This document shows, piece after piece, positions 10,054 through 21,642 of a stretch of DNA of 64,000 nt (its first letter is position 1; the number at the start of each line of letters is the position of its first letter). The notes under the pieces are model-generated. The model made no database searches, was not told the DNA's origin, and saw nothing but the letters and a program-made list of their open reading frames with translations. The position numbers and the translations under genes are program-made. This DNA comes from Curvularia sp. ZM96 (taxonomy: Eukaryota; Ascomycota; Dothideomycetes; Pleosporales; Pleosporaceae), in contig JAJGBQ010000005.1 in the NCBI GenBank assembly GCA_022457065.1, forward strand, positions 2,604,001 to 2,668,000. Direction: 5' to 3'.

Positions 10054-11946
10054 ATGGCGACACCGTACGAGGACGAGAAGATTTCCGCCCACGATGCAGC
10101 GCAGATTTCGGAACACCACACTAAGCCCAGCACCGCTGCCGCCATGGATCCTGAGAGGAGAAAGCAGGTCGAGAAGTCGCTGAAGCGCAAGTTGGACGCG
10201 CGATGCTCGCTTTTTGTGTTGATTTACATTATGAATTGTAAGACAACCATCAGACCAAAGATTGTCATACAACTTTGGATCGCCGAATAAATTTACACTC
10301 TGATTCTTATCTCAAATCTCAGATCTTGATCGAAACAACATTGCAGCGGCGCGTCTGGGCGGTCTTGAGGAAGACCTCGGACTGACCCCTACACAATACT
10401 CGACTTGCTTAAGTATTCTTTACGTTGGGTACATTCTGATGCAAGTTCCATCGAATATGATCATCAACGTGATACCCCGACCATCTCTCTACATCTCCGT
10501 TGTTATGTTGGTACGAAAAAACTCTAATTTGCCAAATAACCCAAATCCAATTTGCTGATATTGGCCTTTTTAGCTCTGGGGAATGATCAGTACGCTCAGC
10601 GGCAATGTCAACAACTTTGGCGGCATGGTAGCTATCCGCTTTTGCATCGGATTCGTCGAGGCAGCATTCTTGTAAGACTTGCTTTTGATGTACCTGCGTA
10701 CTTTAAGCAAAAATTGACATTTCGAATATAGGCCAGGTGCACTGCTCATTCTCTCCAAATGGTACACCAGACGCGAACTCACGCTCCGAAACGCCATTCT
10801 GTTCTGCGGCAACCTCATTTCAAACGCCTTCTCGTCTCTCGTAGGCGCCGCTGTTTTGGGTAACATGGAGGGAACGCTGGGCCACCAAGTAAGTTCAGCA
10901 GTGATTCCAGACGCTTGATAGAGACTAACATATTCCAGGCTTGGAGATGGCTGTACTGGTAAGAATCAAGATTTATCAGGTAAACCGATTTTCATATACT
11001 AATAAATCAACCAGGATCGAAGGTGCCGCAACCATGGCCATCGCCATCTCCGCTGCCTTCATTCTGCCCGATCTTCCTCACAACACCCGTGGATTTACCG
11101 AAGAAGAACGCGCCGTCGCTGTCCTCCGCATGACCGAAGACGTAGGCGAAGCCGACCAGGATTCCGCCGAGCAATCCCCCTTCGCAGGCCTCTTCATGGC
11201 CATCAAAGATGTAAAAATCTACGTCCTGATGCTCACCTTTACTGCCTACGTGACCGGCCTCTCCTTCAACGCCTACTTCCCCAGTCTAACGAAAACCCTT
11301 GGCTTCGGCTACATCACTACGCTGCTTATGAGCGCGCCGCCGTGGGCTTTCGCCTGCATCGTCAGCTTGTTCAATGCATGGCACTCGGATCGCCAGCAAG
11401 AGCGCTGCTGGCACATCGTGGGCCCCATTTGCGTGGGTATTATCGGGTTCATTATCTCCATGGCGACCGCCAATACGGCTGCCCGTTACGTCGCGCTTTT
11501 CCTGCAGGCATCGTCGTACGCGGGCTTCATTGTTTTCTACTCGTGGATCTCGTCATCGTTCCCCCGTCCACCTGCGAAGCGTGCGGTGGCGATTGCTATG
11601 ATTAATGCGTTTAGTCAGCGTATGTTCCTTCCCCTTTTCTCACCGTCTACAAGAGCTTTTTTTTTTGCTAACATTCACAGTCGGCAACATCGCTGGCTCC
11701 TACGTCTGGAACATGTCCGCCAACGGATACCGCAACAGCTACGGCATTGTTACCGCCATGTTCGGCACTACGATCCTCGGGTGTCTGATTTTCAGGTTCA
11801 TTCTGATTCGTCTGAATAAGAGGCTGGATGAGGGCGTGGATGCATGGGTCGTGCATGGTGATGTTGCGGAGCAGACTGCTGCGACGGAGGGTGTGAGTGT
11901 AGAGGAAGGAAAGAAGATGATGGGTGGGTTTAGGTATTTGGTTTGA
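10054..11946 (+). CDS. MFS transporter, anion:cation symporter (allantoate/nicotinate permease-like)
   Basis: Seven exons: 10054-10237, 10323-10510, 10574-10671, 10732-10888, 10939-10958, 11015-11619 and 11681-11946, giving 505 aa. All joins keep phase. The fifth exon is only 20 nt and rebuilds A-W-R-W-L-Y-W-I-E-G. Diagnostic segments are L-D-R-N-N-I-A-A-A-R after TM1, G-L-E-E-D-L-G-L-T-P-T-Q-Y, Q-V-P-S-N-M-I, F-V-E-A-A-F-L-P-G-A and S-K-W-Y-T-R-R-E-L. These define the fungal ACS family, which imports organic anions, vitamins or amino-acid derivatives at the plasma membrane. The substrate cannot be read from the sequence. The protein ends in a charged cytosolic tail. The Fot1/pogo relic lies 266 bp downstream. 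Confidence 0.88.
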
Positions 11947-12212
11947 GAGATTGGAGTGGGAGGAATAAAGGAGATGACAATAGATGCGAAAAGCACGACA
12001 CAACGCGAGAAACTTGAGCTGGTGAATGAATGATACATGTCATGCCTACACACTAAGTACTATTTTTAACCAAAGTAGTTCATAGTTTTCAACAGTGACA
12101 AATACAGCTAAGCAAATAGCAGTGATTAATACTGTGTAGCTACCTTGGAGGCCAATGGCAGTCTAGCCATTTCCTAGAATATAGCTATTTCGATTAACCT
12201 AAGTTTAGGCTA

Positions 12213-12270
12213 ACGTAGTTCATAAGCGAGCTGATCACCCAAGCGAGCTGATCACACCCCACCAGCGCGT
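12213..12270 (+). repeat. Left terminal inverted repeat of the Fot1/pogo element
   Basis: 58 bp, identical to the reverse complement of 14002-14059. It contains two copies of a 15-bp unit (12224-12238 and 12241-12255), 17 bp apart, a likely doubled transposase-binding site. Confidence 0.93.
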
Positions 12271-12293
12271 CGACGTTGACACTACAACGCGTT

Positions 12294-13940
12294 ATGTCGC
12301 AACAACGCGATCATCAATTAACTTATCCTGAATCAGATCTTCAACTTGCTCTTTCTGATGTCCAATCACAACGTGTTCAAAGCCAAAGACGTGCTGCCTC
12401 TATCTATAACGTGCCTCAAAGTACTCTATCTACTCGACGTGCTGGAATACGCCCTCGACGCGACTGCGAAGCAAATTTAAAGCGCCTAAACAAGCTAGAA
12501 GAGGAGGCTATAGTTGAGAGTATTCTTGAAGAGTCTGCGCGAGGATTTGCGCCTACAAAGCCTGACGTTCGAGCTATGGCTGATAAACTATTGCATGAGC
12601 GAGGGAGCAACCCTGTTGGCAAGAACTGGGTTGATAACTTTGTTAAGCGAACTCCTGAGCTCCGTACGCGCTGGAGCCGTCCCTATGATCACCAGCGAGC
12701 CGCCTGCGAGGACCTAGCGGCTATCCAGCGCTGGTTCGACTTAGTCTAGAGGATGAAGTAGAAGTGGGGTATTGTAGACGATGATATCTACAACTTTGAC
12801 GAAACTGGCTTTATGATGGGCAAGATTTTATTATAGTTAGTTGTCACAAGCTTAGAGGGATATGGCAAAAAGAAGCGGGTACAGCCAGGCAACCGTGAGT
12901 GGGTTACTGTAATCTAAGGCGTGGGCGCGACGGGTCGCCGGATACCACTCTTCGTTGTCTTTGCGGGCAAGGTGCTTATCAACGTCTGGTTTAAAGACTT
13001 ACCTGCTGACTGGGTTCTTGAAGTCAGTCCTAATGGCTGGACGAATAATTAGCTTAGTCTTGCCTGGTTGGAGCACTTTGATACCCATACAAAGAGGCAT
13101 ACTGTGGGTGGGTATTGACTGCTTATTATTGATGGCCATGAGAGCCACTGCTCCGTCGATTTTCAAGATCTTTGTAAGGAGAAGAATATTATTCTTATCT
13201 GTATGCCTGCGCACTCGTCTTACCTATTGCAGCCCCTTGACGTCGCCTGCTTCTCGCCGTTGAAGCGCAAGTATGGCGACGCTGTTTCAGGCTTGGCACG
13301 CAACCGCACCCACTATATCAGCAAGGAGACCTTCCTGCCAGCCTTTAAGACTGCTTTTGAGCAGTCTATTACGAAGGAGAATATCCAAGCTGGCTTTAGA
13401 GGCGCTGGTCTAGTCCTACACGACCCATAGGCTGTGCTATCTAAGCTTGACGTAGTGGTGTAGACACCATATCAATCACCGCGACGGGTAGCCGCCTGGG
13501 AGGCGCAGACACCACGCAACGCGCGCGAGGTTGAGGCTCAAATTGGTCTTATTCAAGAGAGCGTGAGAAAACGCCGTGGGTCTTCTGCCAATTCACTCAC
13601 CGAGCAGATCGCGCAGCTGAGTAAAGGGGCTCAGCAAATGGCACATAAAATGGTGCTTCTGACAGAGAAAATTACTACTCTTTAAGCGGCTCTAGATGAA
13701 TTAAACAAGCGTAAGAGCCGTAAGCGGCGATACGTACGGACAGAAGAGACTCTTACTGTAGGCGAAGTTTAAGAAGTATTGGCTGAACAGGCGGGTAGTA
13801 GTCGTGGTGATGGTGAGAGTGCGTCGAAGAGGGTTCGAGGAGAGAGGCGGTGCGGGCGTTGCAAGCAGACTGGACACAACGCTCGTACCTGCGCAGTTGA
13901 GATAGATAGTGCAAGTGATAGTAGCGATTCTGATAATTAA
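12294..13940 (+). pseudogene. Fot1/pogo transposase, ten in-frame stops, RIP-like
   Basis: A 548-codon frame from ATG 12294 to TAA 13938-13940 with no indel. Domains in order: N-terminal psq-type HTH (about 25-70), CENP-B-type HTH with G-K-N-W-V-D-N-F (about 80-150), and DDE catalytic core. The first Asp is in Y-N-F-D-E-T-G-F, the second in I-I-D-G-H-E-S-H and the third in L-Q-P-L-D-V. A C-terminal zinc knuckle (C-G-R-C-K-Q-T-G-H-N-A-R-T-C) follows. Ten stops interrupt it at 12747, 12759, 12834, 12915, 13050, 13116, 13428, 13461, 13683 and 13770 (six TAG, three TAA, one TGA). Each is one C-to-T change from CAG, CAA or CGA, the pattern expected of repeat-induced point mutation or deamination. 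Confidence 0.9.
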
Positions 13941-14001
13941 TTTAGTATATCGTAATACTTTATCGACTATGATAAAAGACTGTGATAACGTCTTGACTTT
14001 A

Positions 14002-14059
14002 ACGCGCTGGTGGGGTGTGATCAGCTCGCTTGGGTGATCAGCTCGCTTATGAACTACGT
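14002..14059 (-). repeat. Right terminal inverted repeat of the Fot1/pogo element
   Basis: 58 bp, perfect inverted copy of 12213-12270, with the two 15-bp units at 14017-14031 and 14034-14048. TA follows at 14060-14061. Confidence 0.93.
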
Positions 14060-14137
14060 TATATAAAAGCTGTGTATATGACCCATATCCAACAACTTCA
14101 TCGAAACCAATATGTCATGCCTACATCGTACCACAAC

Positions 14138-15870
14138 TCACAAGCCTTCCTGCTCGTTAAGCTTGATACCCTTCTCCACAAGAGCCTCAACCCAGCCGTT
14201 GAACTCTTGTCTCATCTCAGCCGGAATGACATGGCCCTGTCCCTTGATAAAATGCTTCTCGATCTCGCCTTGTTGCCAGACATCGTCTTCTTCCTCGATA
14301 CCCAACCAATTCTCCTTACCAGTCACGCCTTCGCCCTTCTCGAGACCCCTCCATAAGACGACGCCGAGCGGGAAAGTCAGCATGCGATCCTTTGACCCAT
14401 GGACAACCATGATTCTGTTTTTCCCGACCGTCTGCGCAATCTGCTGCAGTTGCTGGGGGCTTTTGTGGTGCCAACCGGCTGCAATGGCTTGCAAGATAAA
14501 AGGCTTCTTGGAAAAGTACTCTGGGTGCTGACGCTTCCACAGCTCGTTCGCAGCAAAACGGTCGCCGTTGGTTGGAAAGGCCTGGACGACGGGCTCAAGT
14601 GTGTCGGGCGCATCTAGCCATTCCTGAGTATACAGGTTCTTCTTGACGCCTTCAATCTGCGTATCAAGAGATTTTGGGATAAAAAGATTGGCACGGTTCC
14701 AGAGGTTTTCCAGGAAGCCCTGCAGGGATCAGCGTCAATTTTCAATAAAGTAGACTAGGGGTAAGTTTGAAGCAAAGATATGACTCACCGTGGTTCTGAA
14801 GAGTTGTGCAGCCGTCGATACAAGTGATAAGGTGCATATACGTTCCGGTATCAACATGGCCTATACCATGGTCAGCACCAGACCAGCTTGAAGCGTATAC
14901 GTCATAATCGGAATTATGTCAAGACCCGCGTGTGCGGATAATTCCCAAATACAAATATAATGTGTACGGCGAATAGGTAAGAGCACCACAAAATGGCAAC
15001 CCGGGCGAAAAGCGGAACTATCGCTTAGATTACAGGGCCAAGCATGGTGTCAGAGAGGCAAGTGTTCCTTTTCTTGACGCGCTTAGTGTCTGCAGTTCGG
15101 GTGTTTGTGTGTCGGTTGACGGAACGTCGAGTACCCGGCCCCTGCACTCGAAAGGGCGGTAGTTGTGTGCCCAGATTAGAAGACGGAACTTACCATTTCT
15201 TGGGCGATCATACCTCCCATGCTGATACCAATAATATGCAGCTCGCGTTTTCCGGTCCAGCCAATGTGGTCAATGACTTCAATCAAGTCCTTTGCCATTT
15301 CGGACGTCGAGTATCTCGACGTGGGCTTGTCAGAATCGCCAATGCCGCGATTGTCGGTGACGAGTGACGAGTACTGATGGCCTTTGGTGTGGGCAAAGTC
15401 CTTTGTCTGGCGCTGCCAGGCGTACTTCATGCCGCCAAGGCCTGAATAATGTTCAGCACTCTTCTTTTGCCTCGACAGGGCTGTGCTTACCCATGACCCA
15501 CTACATGATGTTAGATTCCAAGTTTCATTGTGTGCGATTTCAGAGAACGAGAGGGAAGCGCAGTCAGCAAGGTGAGACGCCGGGCAGATGGTTGAGACGG
15601 CAAATGCAACCGAAACAAAACGGTTACAGGAGAGAGGTGATGATAGCTGCATGCCTCAGGTGCAGCAGAAGGAGAAATAGTAACACCGAAAGTGGGACTA
15701 CTTACCACCAGGTGTCGATCACCGTTGCCATGAAGCTCGTATGCGATATTAAAGGGACCGCCTCGATCTTTGGCCACAGGCACCTTGCCTTGGCTCTGGG
15801 GCTTTAGGTCCCAGATGGTGTGGGGGTACTCTGGATGCTGGAGCAGCTCGTCAACCGTCATGGGTGCCAT
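14138..15870 (-). CDS. Alpha/beta hydrolase with a 10-nt micro-exon
   Basis: Five exons on the minus strand: 15870-15706, 15500-15491, 15441-15194, 14860-14789 and 14719-14138, giving 358 aa. The start ATG has a strong GCCATGG context. The 10-nt exon 2 completes the oxyanion-hole strand W-V-M-G-L-G-G. The nucleophile elbow is G-I-S132-M-G-G. The acid lies in G-S-K-D-R, and the catalytic His probably in G-Q-G-H-V-I-P near the C-terminus. Intron 1 (205 bp) is long for this genome but has a clean CTAAC branch site just before its acceptor. A serine hydrolase of unknown substrate, with no signal peptide and so probably intracellular. The transposon ends 79 bp beyond its stop codon. Confidence 0.82.
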
Positions 15871-16617
15871 GGCGGGTAGTAGCAATAGACTGGCGGGGGT
15901 GGTAATGAGTTAGCACTGTACGAGTAGTGCTTTGGGCAGTGTAGTGCAGTGTAGTGCAGCCGTCTGAAAGGTTACGGGCCTGGGAACGTGGCGCAGCAAC
16001 GCGTTTGTGGCGTCATCGATGAACCGGCTCCCGCGTCGGGGACCAAGCGCCGGCCCGATTAGGATAAACAAGCGAGCCGATGGTGATACGGGGGCCAGTC
16101 TGCCGTACGCGCGTAGTCCGTCTTGGGCGCAGGGAGCTTGGCACGGCTGCAGCTGCAAGGGCGTATAGGCTCACCGTGTGTTTAGGTGGTAGGCAAAGGA
16201 CCGGCGGGTGAGCGGCCGAGCAAAACAATGGTTAGGTCAGAGATAGTCGAGGATTTACAGTGACTGGCGGCGGGGCGGGTGAAAGTCTCGGACGTCATTG
16301 GGGGAGGGGGGAGGGCCAGGGCGAAGGGATGTTGGCTAGGCCAGTCTGCGACAGTCAGCCTCAGGTCCCTGGGGATGCGATGCGCAGTTGCGTTTCATCT
16401 TTCTCGAGCAACGCTGGGCCCCTCCGCATAACCCGACGCAGATCCGCCCTCCACTGCCCTCGAGAACCATCAACACCACTCTCAAGGTGCTTACGACCAC
16501 CAAATCGACGCTGTCGACGCTGCCGAAGCCGCCGCTGTCGCTGCTGCTGACAGCCACAGCCACACTCGCTCTCACCACCACATCTACATCCATATCCACA
16601 ACCACAACGACATCGCC
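15871..16617. other. Intergenic: divergent promoter of hydrolase and Zn2Cys6 factor
   Basis: About 750 bp. It includes a short tandem repeat at 15936-15959 and a CA-rich leader (about 16430-16617) directly before the regulator ATG. Frames on the opposite strand are shadows of this simple sequence. Confidence 0.5.
15936..15959 (+). repeat. Short tandem repeat, 10-bp unit
   Basis: A 10-bp unit (GCAGTGTAGT) repeated about 2.4 times upstream of the hydrolase gene. It could be a clustered binding site or chance simple sequence. Confidence 0.6.
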
Positions 16618-19600
16618 ATGGACCCCTCTCACGCTGGCTTCTATGCCACGGGCCCGCCGATGATGAATCCTCCACCCCAAATATTCGGCGGCGGCGCCTT
16701 CGATGCTTCACAACTGCCACCGGGCAACCTCTTCGCCCACGACGACATGGACGACCACAACGATGGAGGTGACGCCAAAAGGCGGCGCATTGCACGGGTA
16801 TGCACACTCGGCCGCTGGACAGCCATACAAATGGCCGTACGCAGCAGTCCGCGCTGGTGCTGACAAGTGCTGTAGGCATGCGACATGTGTCGTAAGAAGA
16901 AGATCAAGTGCGATGGCAAGATGCCCTCATGCACACACTGCCAAAACTACAAGACCGAGTGCATCTTCACCCAAGTCGAGAAGAAGCGCCAGCCGCCAAA
17001 GGGGTACGTGTAGTCACTACATTGCTTCTTGCCCGGCAATACTGAACTGACCGTCTTCAGCGCAAAGTACATTGAAGGACTCGAGAACCGTCTCGCGCGT
17101 ATGGAATCTCTCATGCGCCTTTCAGGTGTCCTCCCTGAGGATGATGACGGCAGCACCGACCTGGCGACGCTCGAGAGGCGTCTCGAGGCAAGAGCCGGCC
17201 GTTCGGCCACACCCAGAACCAGCAGTGTCCACGAGAGGAGAGCATCAACAGTACCCCAGCCCACGATTGAAGAAGATACAACACAACCGGCCCTCCCGAG
17301 CCCCACAAGTGGTGTTGCCTCGCCAAATCCTGATGAACAGCCAGGTGAGGGTAAGGACAAAGAGGAGGATGCCCTGGCTGAGATGATGTGCTCCCTGGTC
17401 ACCAACAACTGCGGCGAGACTAGATATATTGGTACGTTCTTGTTCACAGCTAAGCCCACCATCTACTGAACTAATTCCATTCAGGCTCCTCGTCCGGCTT
17501 CTCCATCTTCTCACCCAAGGGTATCCAGTGGGTCAACGAGAAGACGGGCGACAACTCATTCCGTGACATGATCTCCACAGCTGCCGTCGAGGACAACAAG
17601 TGGATACAGTGGCGGCCAGACGTCTTCCAGGACATCTTCAAGCGGCGCGTGTACAAGCAATTACCTCCCAAGCACGAGGCTCTGTCACTGCTCAAGGACT
17701 ACTTTGAAAACTTCAACTGCATGTTCCCGCTGTTCCACGAACCCACCTTCATGCACCTCGTGGACAAGCACTATTCCAAGGACCCGTATGAAGGCTCCGG
17801 CTGGTGGGCCAGTTTGAACGTGGCTTTGGCTTTCGCCCATCGGTTGCGTGTCATGAGCAATCTCGTCCCTGCAGAAGAAGACGAAAAGGCCTGGCAATAC
17901 CTCAAGAACGCCATGAGCGTCATGGTCGAACTTACTATGCGCAATACTGACCTGCTCAGTGTGCAAGCTTTATTAGGAGTGGTAAGACCTGAAGCATTCG
18001 AATCCCGCAGATTTACCCGTCTGACATCATACAGGGACTCTTTCTGCTAGGAACACCCAACCCACAACCCACCTACTTCTTCGTTGCTACTGCCATGCGA
18101 CTGGCGCACAGCATTGGTCTTCACAAGAAGGGCTCCAACTTCAGCCTCAACGCAGCAGAAGTAGAGCAGCGGAGGCGTGTCTTTTGGATTGCCTATATGC
18201 TCGACAAAGAGTGAGCCACGCATTACCCCTCGAATGTTCCTTTTTTATGATCTTACTGACTTTGCCAAGCATCTGCCTGCGTTCTGGTAGACCCCCGGTA
18301 CAGGACGACGATGACATGAATGTCGAGCTACCAAGTGAAACACCGCCCGACAATATCGGCAACATCCCCCTTGCCGATGGCAAGGGCACCATGAACCTCT
18401 TCCGCCTGATGTGCACCTTCTCTGTAATCCAGAGCAAGGTCTACAAGGGATTGTACTCTGTCAAGGCTTCCAAGCAGACTGACGGCGAGCTTCTCAACAC
18501 TATTGGCGAGTTGGACAAGGAGCTTGAAGCCTGGAAAGACGGCATACCCCTCGAGTTCCGCCCAGAACACGACATTAAAGCATCACACACGCCACTTATT
18601 CTCCAGGTTGCTGTGCTCCATCTCGGCTACTATAATTGTTTGACTACCATCCACCGCATGAGTGTCCACCATGGATACTGGACCAGCCGGCTATCGAACT
18701 TTGCCATTCAAGGGTTGAACGCACGACCTCTGAATCCCAGAGTGTTCATGTCGGCTCAGCTTTGCGTGCAGGCTGCTCGAGCTTCTATCCACCTGCTCAA
18801 GTACATTCCAAAAGGTGACTTGTCATGTGTTTGGCTCGTCATTTACTTCCCCGTTACCGCCCTCGTCACGCTTTTTGCAAACATTCTACAAAACCCACAA
18901 GATACTCGGTCACGATCTGACCTCAAGCTCATGAAGCTGGTTGTGAACTTTTTAAATATGCTTAATGACGACCAGGGAAGTGGTAGCGTAAAGCGGATGT
19001 GTACTGTGTGCGCTGAGTTCGAGCGAATCGCATCCCAGGTACTAGAAAAGGCTGATCGAGAGCATGCATCTCGACGCAAGAGGAAGCAAGGCGATAGCGA
19101 GCAGGATGCACAGATTGAAGCGACTGCTGCGGAGTTGCTCTCCACTGGCAACCGTAATAATTCGCACTCATCACCACAGCAGGTCGCCACACCACAAAAT
19201 AACAACGCCTCGGAAGGCATGATCTTCAACCCAGACTTTCATGGATTCAACGAAGTATGTCTGCGTAGCTTTCGGAGATTCTAATGCTGACATTGCTAGC
19301 CATTTCCTTTCTCACCAAACTTTACACATGCATCGTTGCAGCCTAACGTTCAAATGAGCCAGTATGGCTCACCCGGAATCACCGCACAAATGCTGCAGCA
19401 ACAACAAAGTCTTCCAATGACGACCAATTCTGATGTGAACGGTATAAGCTCCAACATCAATGCTATGGCTGCCATGGGTCAGTTTGAACAGACTTTCAAC
19501 AACGCCCCACAAGACCTCTGGAAGATGCCCATGACGCTTGAGTGGGATTGGGCGGATATGACCGGTGGCTTTTCAGGCTACGAGGATGGTATCAGTATGA

Positions 19601-19686
19601 ACGGCGTTCTCCCCGACTTTGCGAACAACACTGGCCATGGAACGAGCGAATTCAACCAAAGCGCCATGAACGGCGGACGCCGCTGA
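16618..19686 (+). CDS. Zn2Cys6 transcription factor with fungal-specific TF domain
   Basis: Seven exons: 16618-16797, 16876-17003, 17061-17431, 17485-17981, 18035-18210, 18270-19254 and 19300-19686, giving 907 aa. Residues C62, C65, C72, C79, C82 and C89 form a binuclear zinc cluster (A-C-D-M-C-R-K-K-K-I-K-C), preceded by a K-R-R-R nuclear signal. A short coiled coil follows (Y-I-E-G-L-E-N-R-L). The middle homology region (about 250-550) carries Y-M-L-D-K-D-I-C-L-R-S-G-R-P-P, characteristic of Fungal_trans domains. The C-terminus is Gln/Asn/Met rich, a typical activation region. It is a nuclear DNA-binding regulator; its targets are unknown and I do not assign it to XlnR, FacB or another named factor. 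Confidence 0.88.
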
Positions 19687-20238
19687 ACTGTTCCGATTCC
19701 GCTGCCATGTAGACTTGCTTTTTCGCCAACACTTGTACAACATACACGATTACGTGGCCTAGATGGATGCCACGAGGGTGCTTTGCCATGACGAAAGACG
19801 GCACGCGTCACGAATAAGTTTTTGCTATTTCAATCATGTCATGGATTTCTATTGGCATGTTGCGTTTTTGAATTTTAATATCACGGACGTTTTGCGATAC
19901 GATATTTCGGGGTCCAAGTATACAGCTACTGTAATGATAAAGCTTACTTACCATGCTCGACACTTGCCTAAGTGGGGCTCATGCATACGCTCAGCTCACA
20001 TCTCCATGAGTTTACGCCAGCGATTTTCGTTGGCGCCAGACTAGAGGCGGGCGCTATCAAGTCATGTAGTCATAGGATCTTCAATGTACAGTTTCGTAGT
20101 TATGATGCTGCAGATCAACTCAACCTACTTGCACCAAATCCTTCTCTCCACTGTGAAGCTGATCTACCTACTTCAGAGCTGACATTTTGACACCTCCATT
20201 ACAACTGCACAGTCTGGTGCAATTGTTCGTCCGGCAAA
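19687..20238. other. Intergenic: 3' region of regulator, promoter of aldolase
   Basis: About 550 bp with no convincing frame. Tandem genes on the same strand flank it. Confidence 0.5.
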
Positions 20239-21122
20239 ATGGTCAACATTACAGCCTTGCTATCCACCTTAATCACAGCAAACCATATCTTGTCATACCA
20301 TAATGTGCTCGACTCTTTTGGCCACGTCAGTGTCCGTAACCCAAATACAAACACAACCTTCTTCATCGCATTGCAACTTGGTATGTACACGTCGAAGCCA
20401 GCGTCATAGGTCTGCTTTTTTTTTAGCCTGACATTGCGTATTCTTACACGTGCCCAGGCCCAGCGGTGGTTTCTGGTCCCTCTGACATTGGCGAGTATCT
20501 AATTTCCGATGGCTCGCCCGTGAACGGCACGGTAGGCGGTTACGCCGAGCGCTACATCCACAGTGAGATACTCAAAAGATATCCGGATGTGAATGCCGTC
20601 GTACACAGCCACGCAGAGGACGTCCTCCCTTACACCATCATCGACACGCAAGTCCAGCCTACTTACCACATGGCCGGCTTCCTGGGCGCTACAGTCCCCA
20701 TCTTCGATATCGAAGACGCATACGAAGAAAATGATCCGCGGGACTTACTCGTCAACAGCCCCCGGCTAGGCGCCGCACTCGCACAGACACTGGGTGTCAA
20801 CGAAACGCGGCCTACCAGCCCAGCACACAGTACGGTTCTGCAGCGCGGCCATGGTTTCGTCACCGTTGGAGAAAACATAGAGCAAGTCACTGATTTCGCA
20901 TACTATGTTGCGAGTAATGCTCGTGTTCAGACCAAGGCGGTTCTACTAGCGAACGCGCAGGGATACGGTGGGGTTAAGTATCTGAGTGAGCAGGAGCGAA
21001 TGGCTACGGCGGAGATGAATAGGTGGATTGTGTTCAAGCCGTGGAATCAGTGGGTGTTTGAGGTGGAGAGGAGTGGTAGGTTTGTGAATGTTTTGGGGAC
21101 GCCGCCGACGGGGAATGCGTAG
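20239..21122 (+). CDS. Class II aldolase/adducin-family protein
   Basis: Two exons: 20239-20380 and 20458-21122 (77-bp intron), giving 268 aa. Family landmarks: F-G-H-V-S-V-R-N-P near the N-terminus, catalytic-type Glu78 with Y-I-H, and the metal-binding V-V-H97-S-H99 pair. A third ligand lies in Q-R-G-H-G-F-V-T-V-G. This fold covers fuculose-phosphate and ribulose-phosphate aldolases and metal-dependent decarboxylases, so it probably acts on a small hydroxy-carbonyl compound with zinc. The start is the first ATG in frame. An upstream exon cannot be excluded because a splice-acceptor-like CAG lies just before it. Confidence 0.8.
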
Positions 21123-21642
21123 AATGAAGACTTGGAAAGGAAGTAAGTTAATTTTCTGGTGTTGTATGTCTACGATATATTGATTTAGCATTAAGAAAAT
21201 GGTACAATGGCTGTATATGTCTTGATCACAGTGTACCTCTCTACTCCTATGACATCATAATCGCTTTCCGAGAACAAGGGTTCACGATGCAGCTCCTGGT
21301 GTTGAGATTTAGTCCACAACGCACGTGGCGCTAGCGCGCCGCTGCCCCATCCAACGACGTCAACGCACCTGCAAACCCCGGATCGCGTACTTGAATCTCT
21401 TTGCCTAGTTATTTCCATCTCATCGCGTCCTTTTTCGCAAATCCGCTTTACGACCTATGAAGCTGTGCTTCCAAACGATATATTTTGCAGTCTCCCAGAT
21501 AACACCCCGGCGCACGCGACCACTTACAGCACTAGCGGCGTGATCTGCCTCCGCGTGCCTGCTACAAGGCTGGTTTTGGGCCAGGCGACACCGTCTTTCC
21601 CGCACACTCTCTTTCTCTCCCGCATACACACAAACTACCAAC
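21123..21642. other. Intergenic: promoter of the Vam7 gene
   Basis: About 520 bp between tandem plus-strand genes. No additional gene is seen. Confidence 0.5.

Larger units (their letters stand above)
12213..14059 (+). mobile_element. Fot1/pogo-type Tc1-mariner DNA transposon, defective
   Basis: A 1847-bp element bounded by perfect 58-bp terminal inverted repeats (12213-12270 and 14002-14059) and flanked by TA on both sides (12211-12212, 14060-14061), the normal Tc1/mariner target duplication. It carries one transposase reading frame on the plus strand, open apart from in-frame stop codons and without frameshift. It sits between an MFS gene and a hydrolase gene and interrupts neither. The identical repeat arms indicate that the ends are well preserved even though the coding region is dead, so it might still be mobilised by an active relative. 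Confidence 0.92.
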
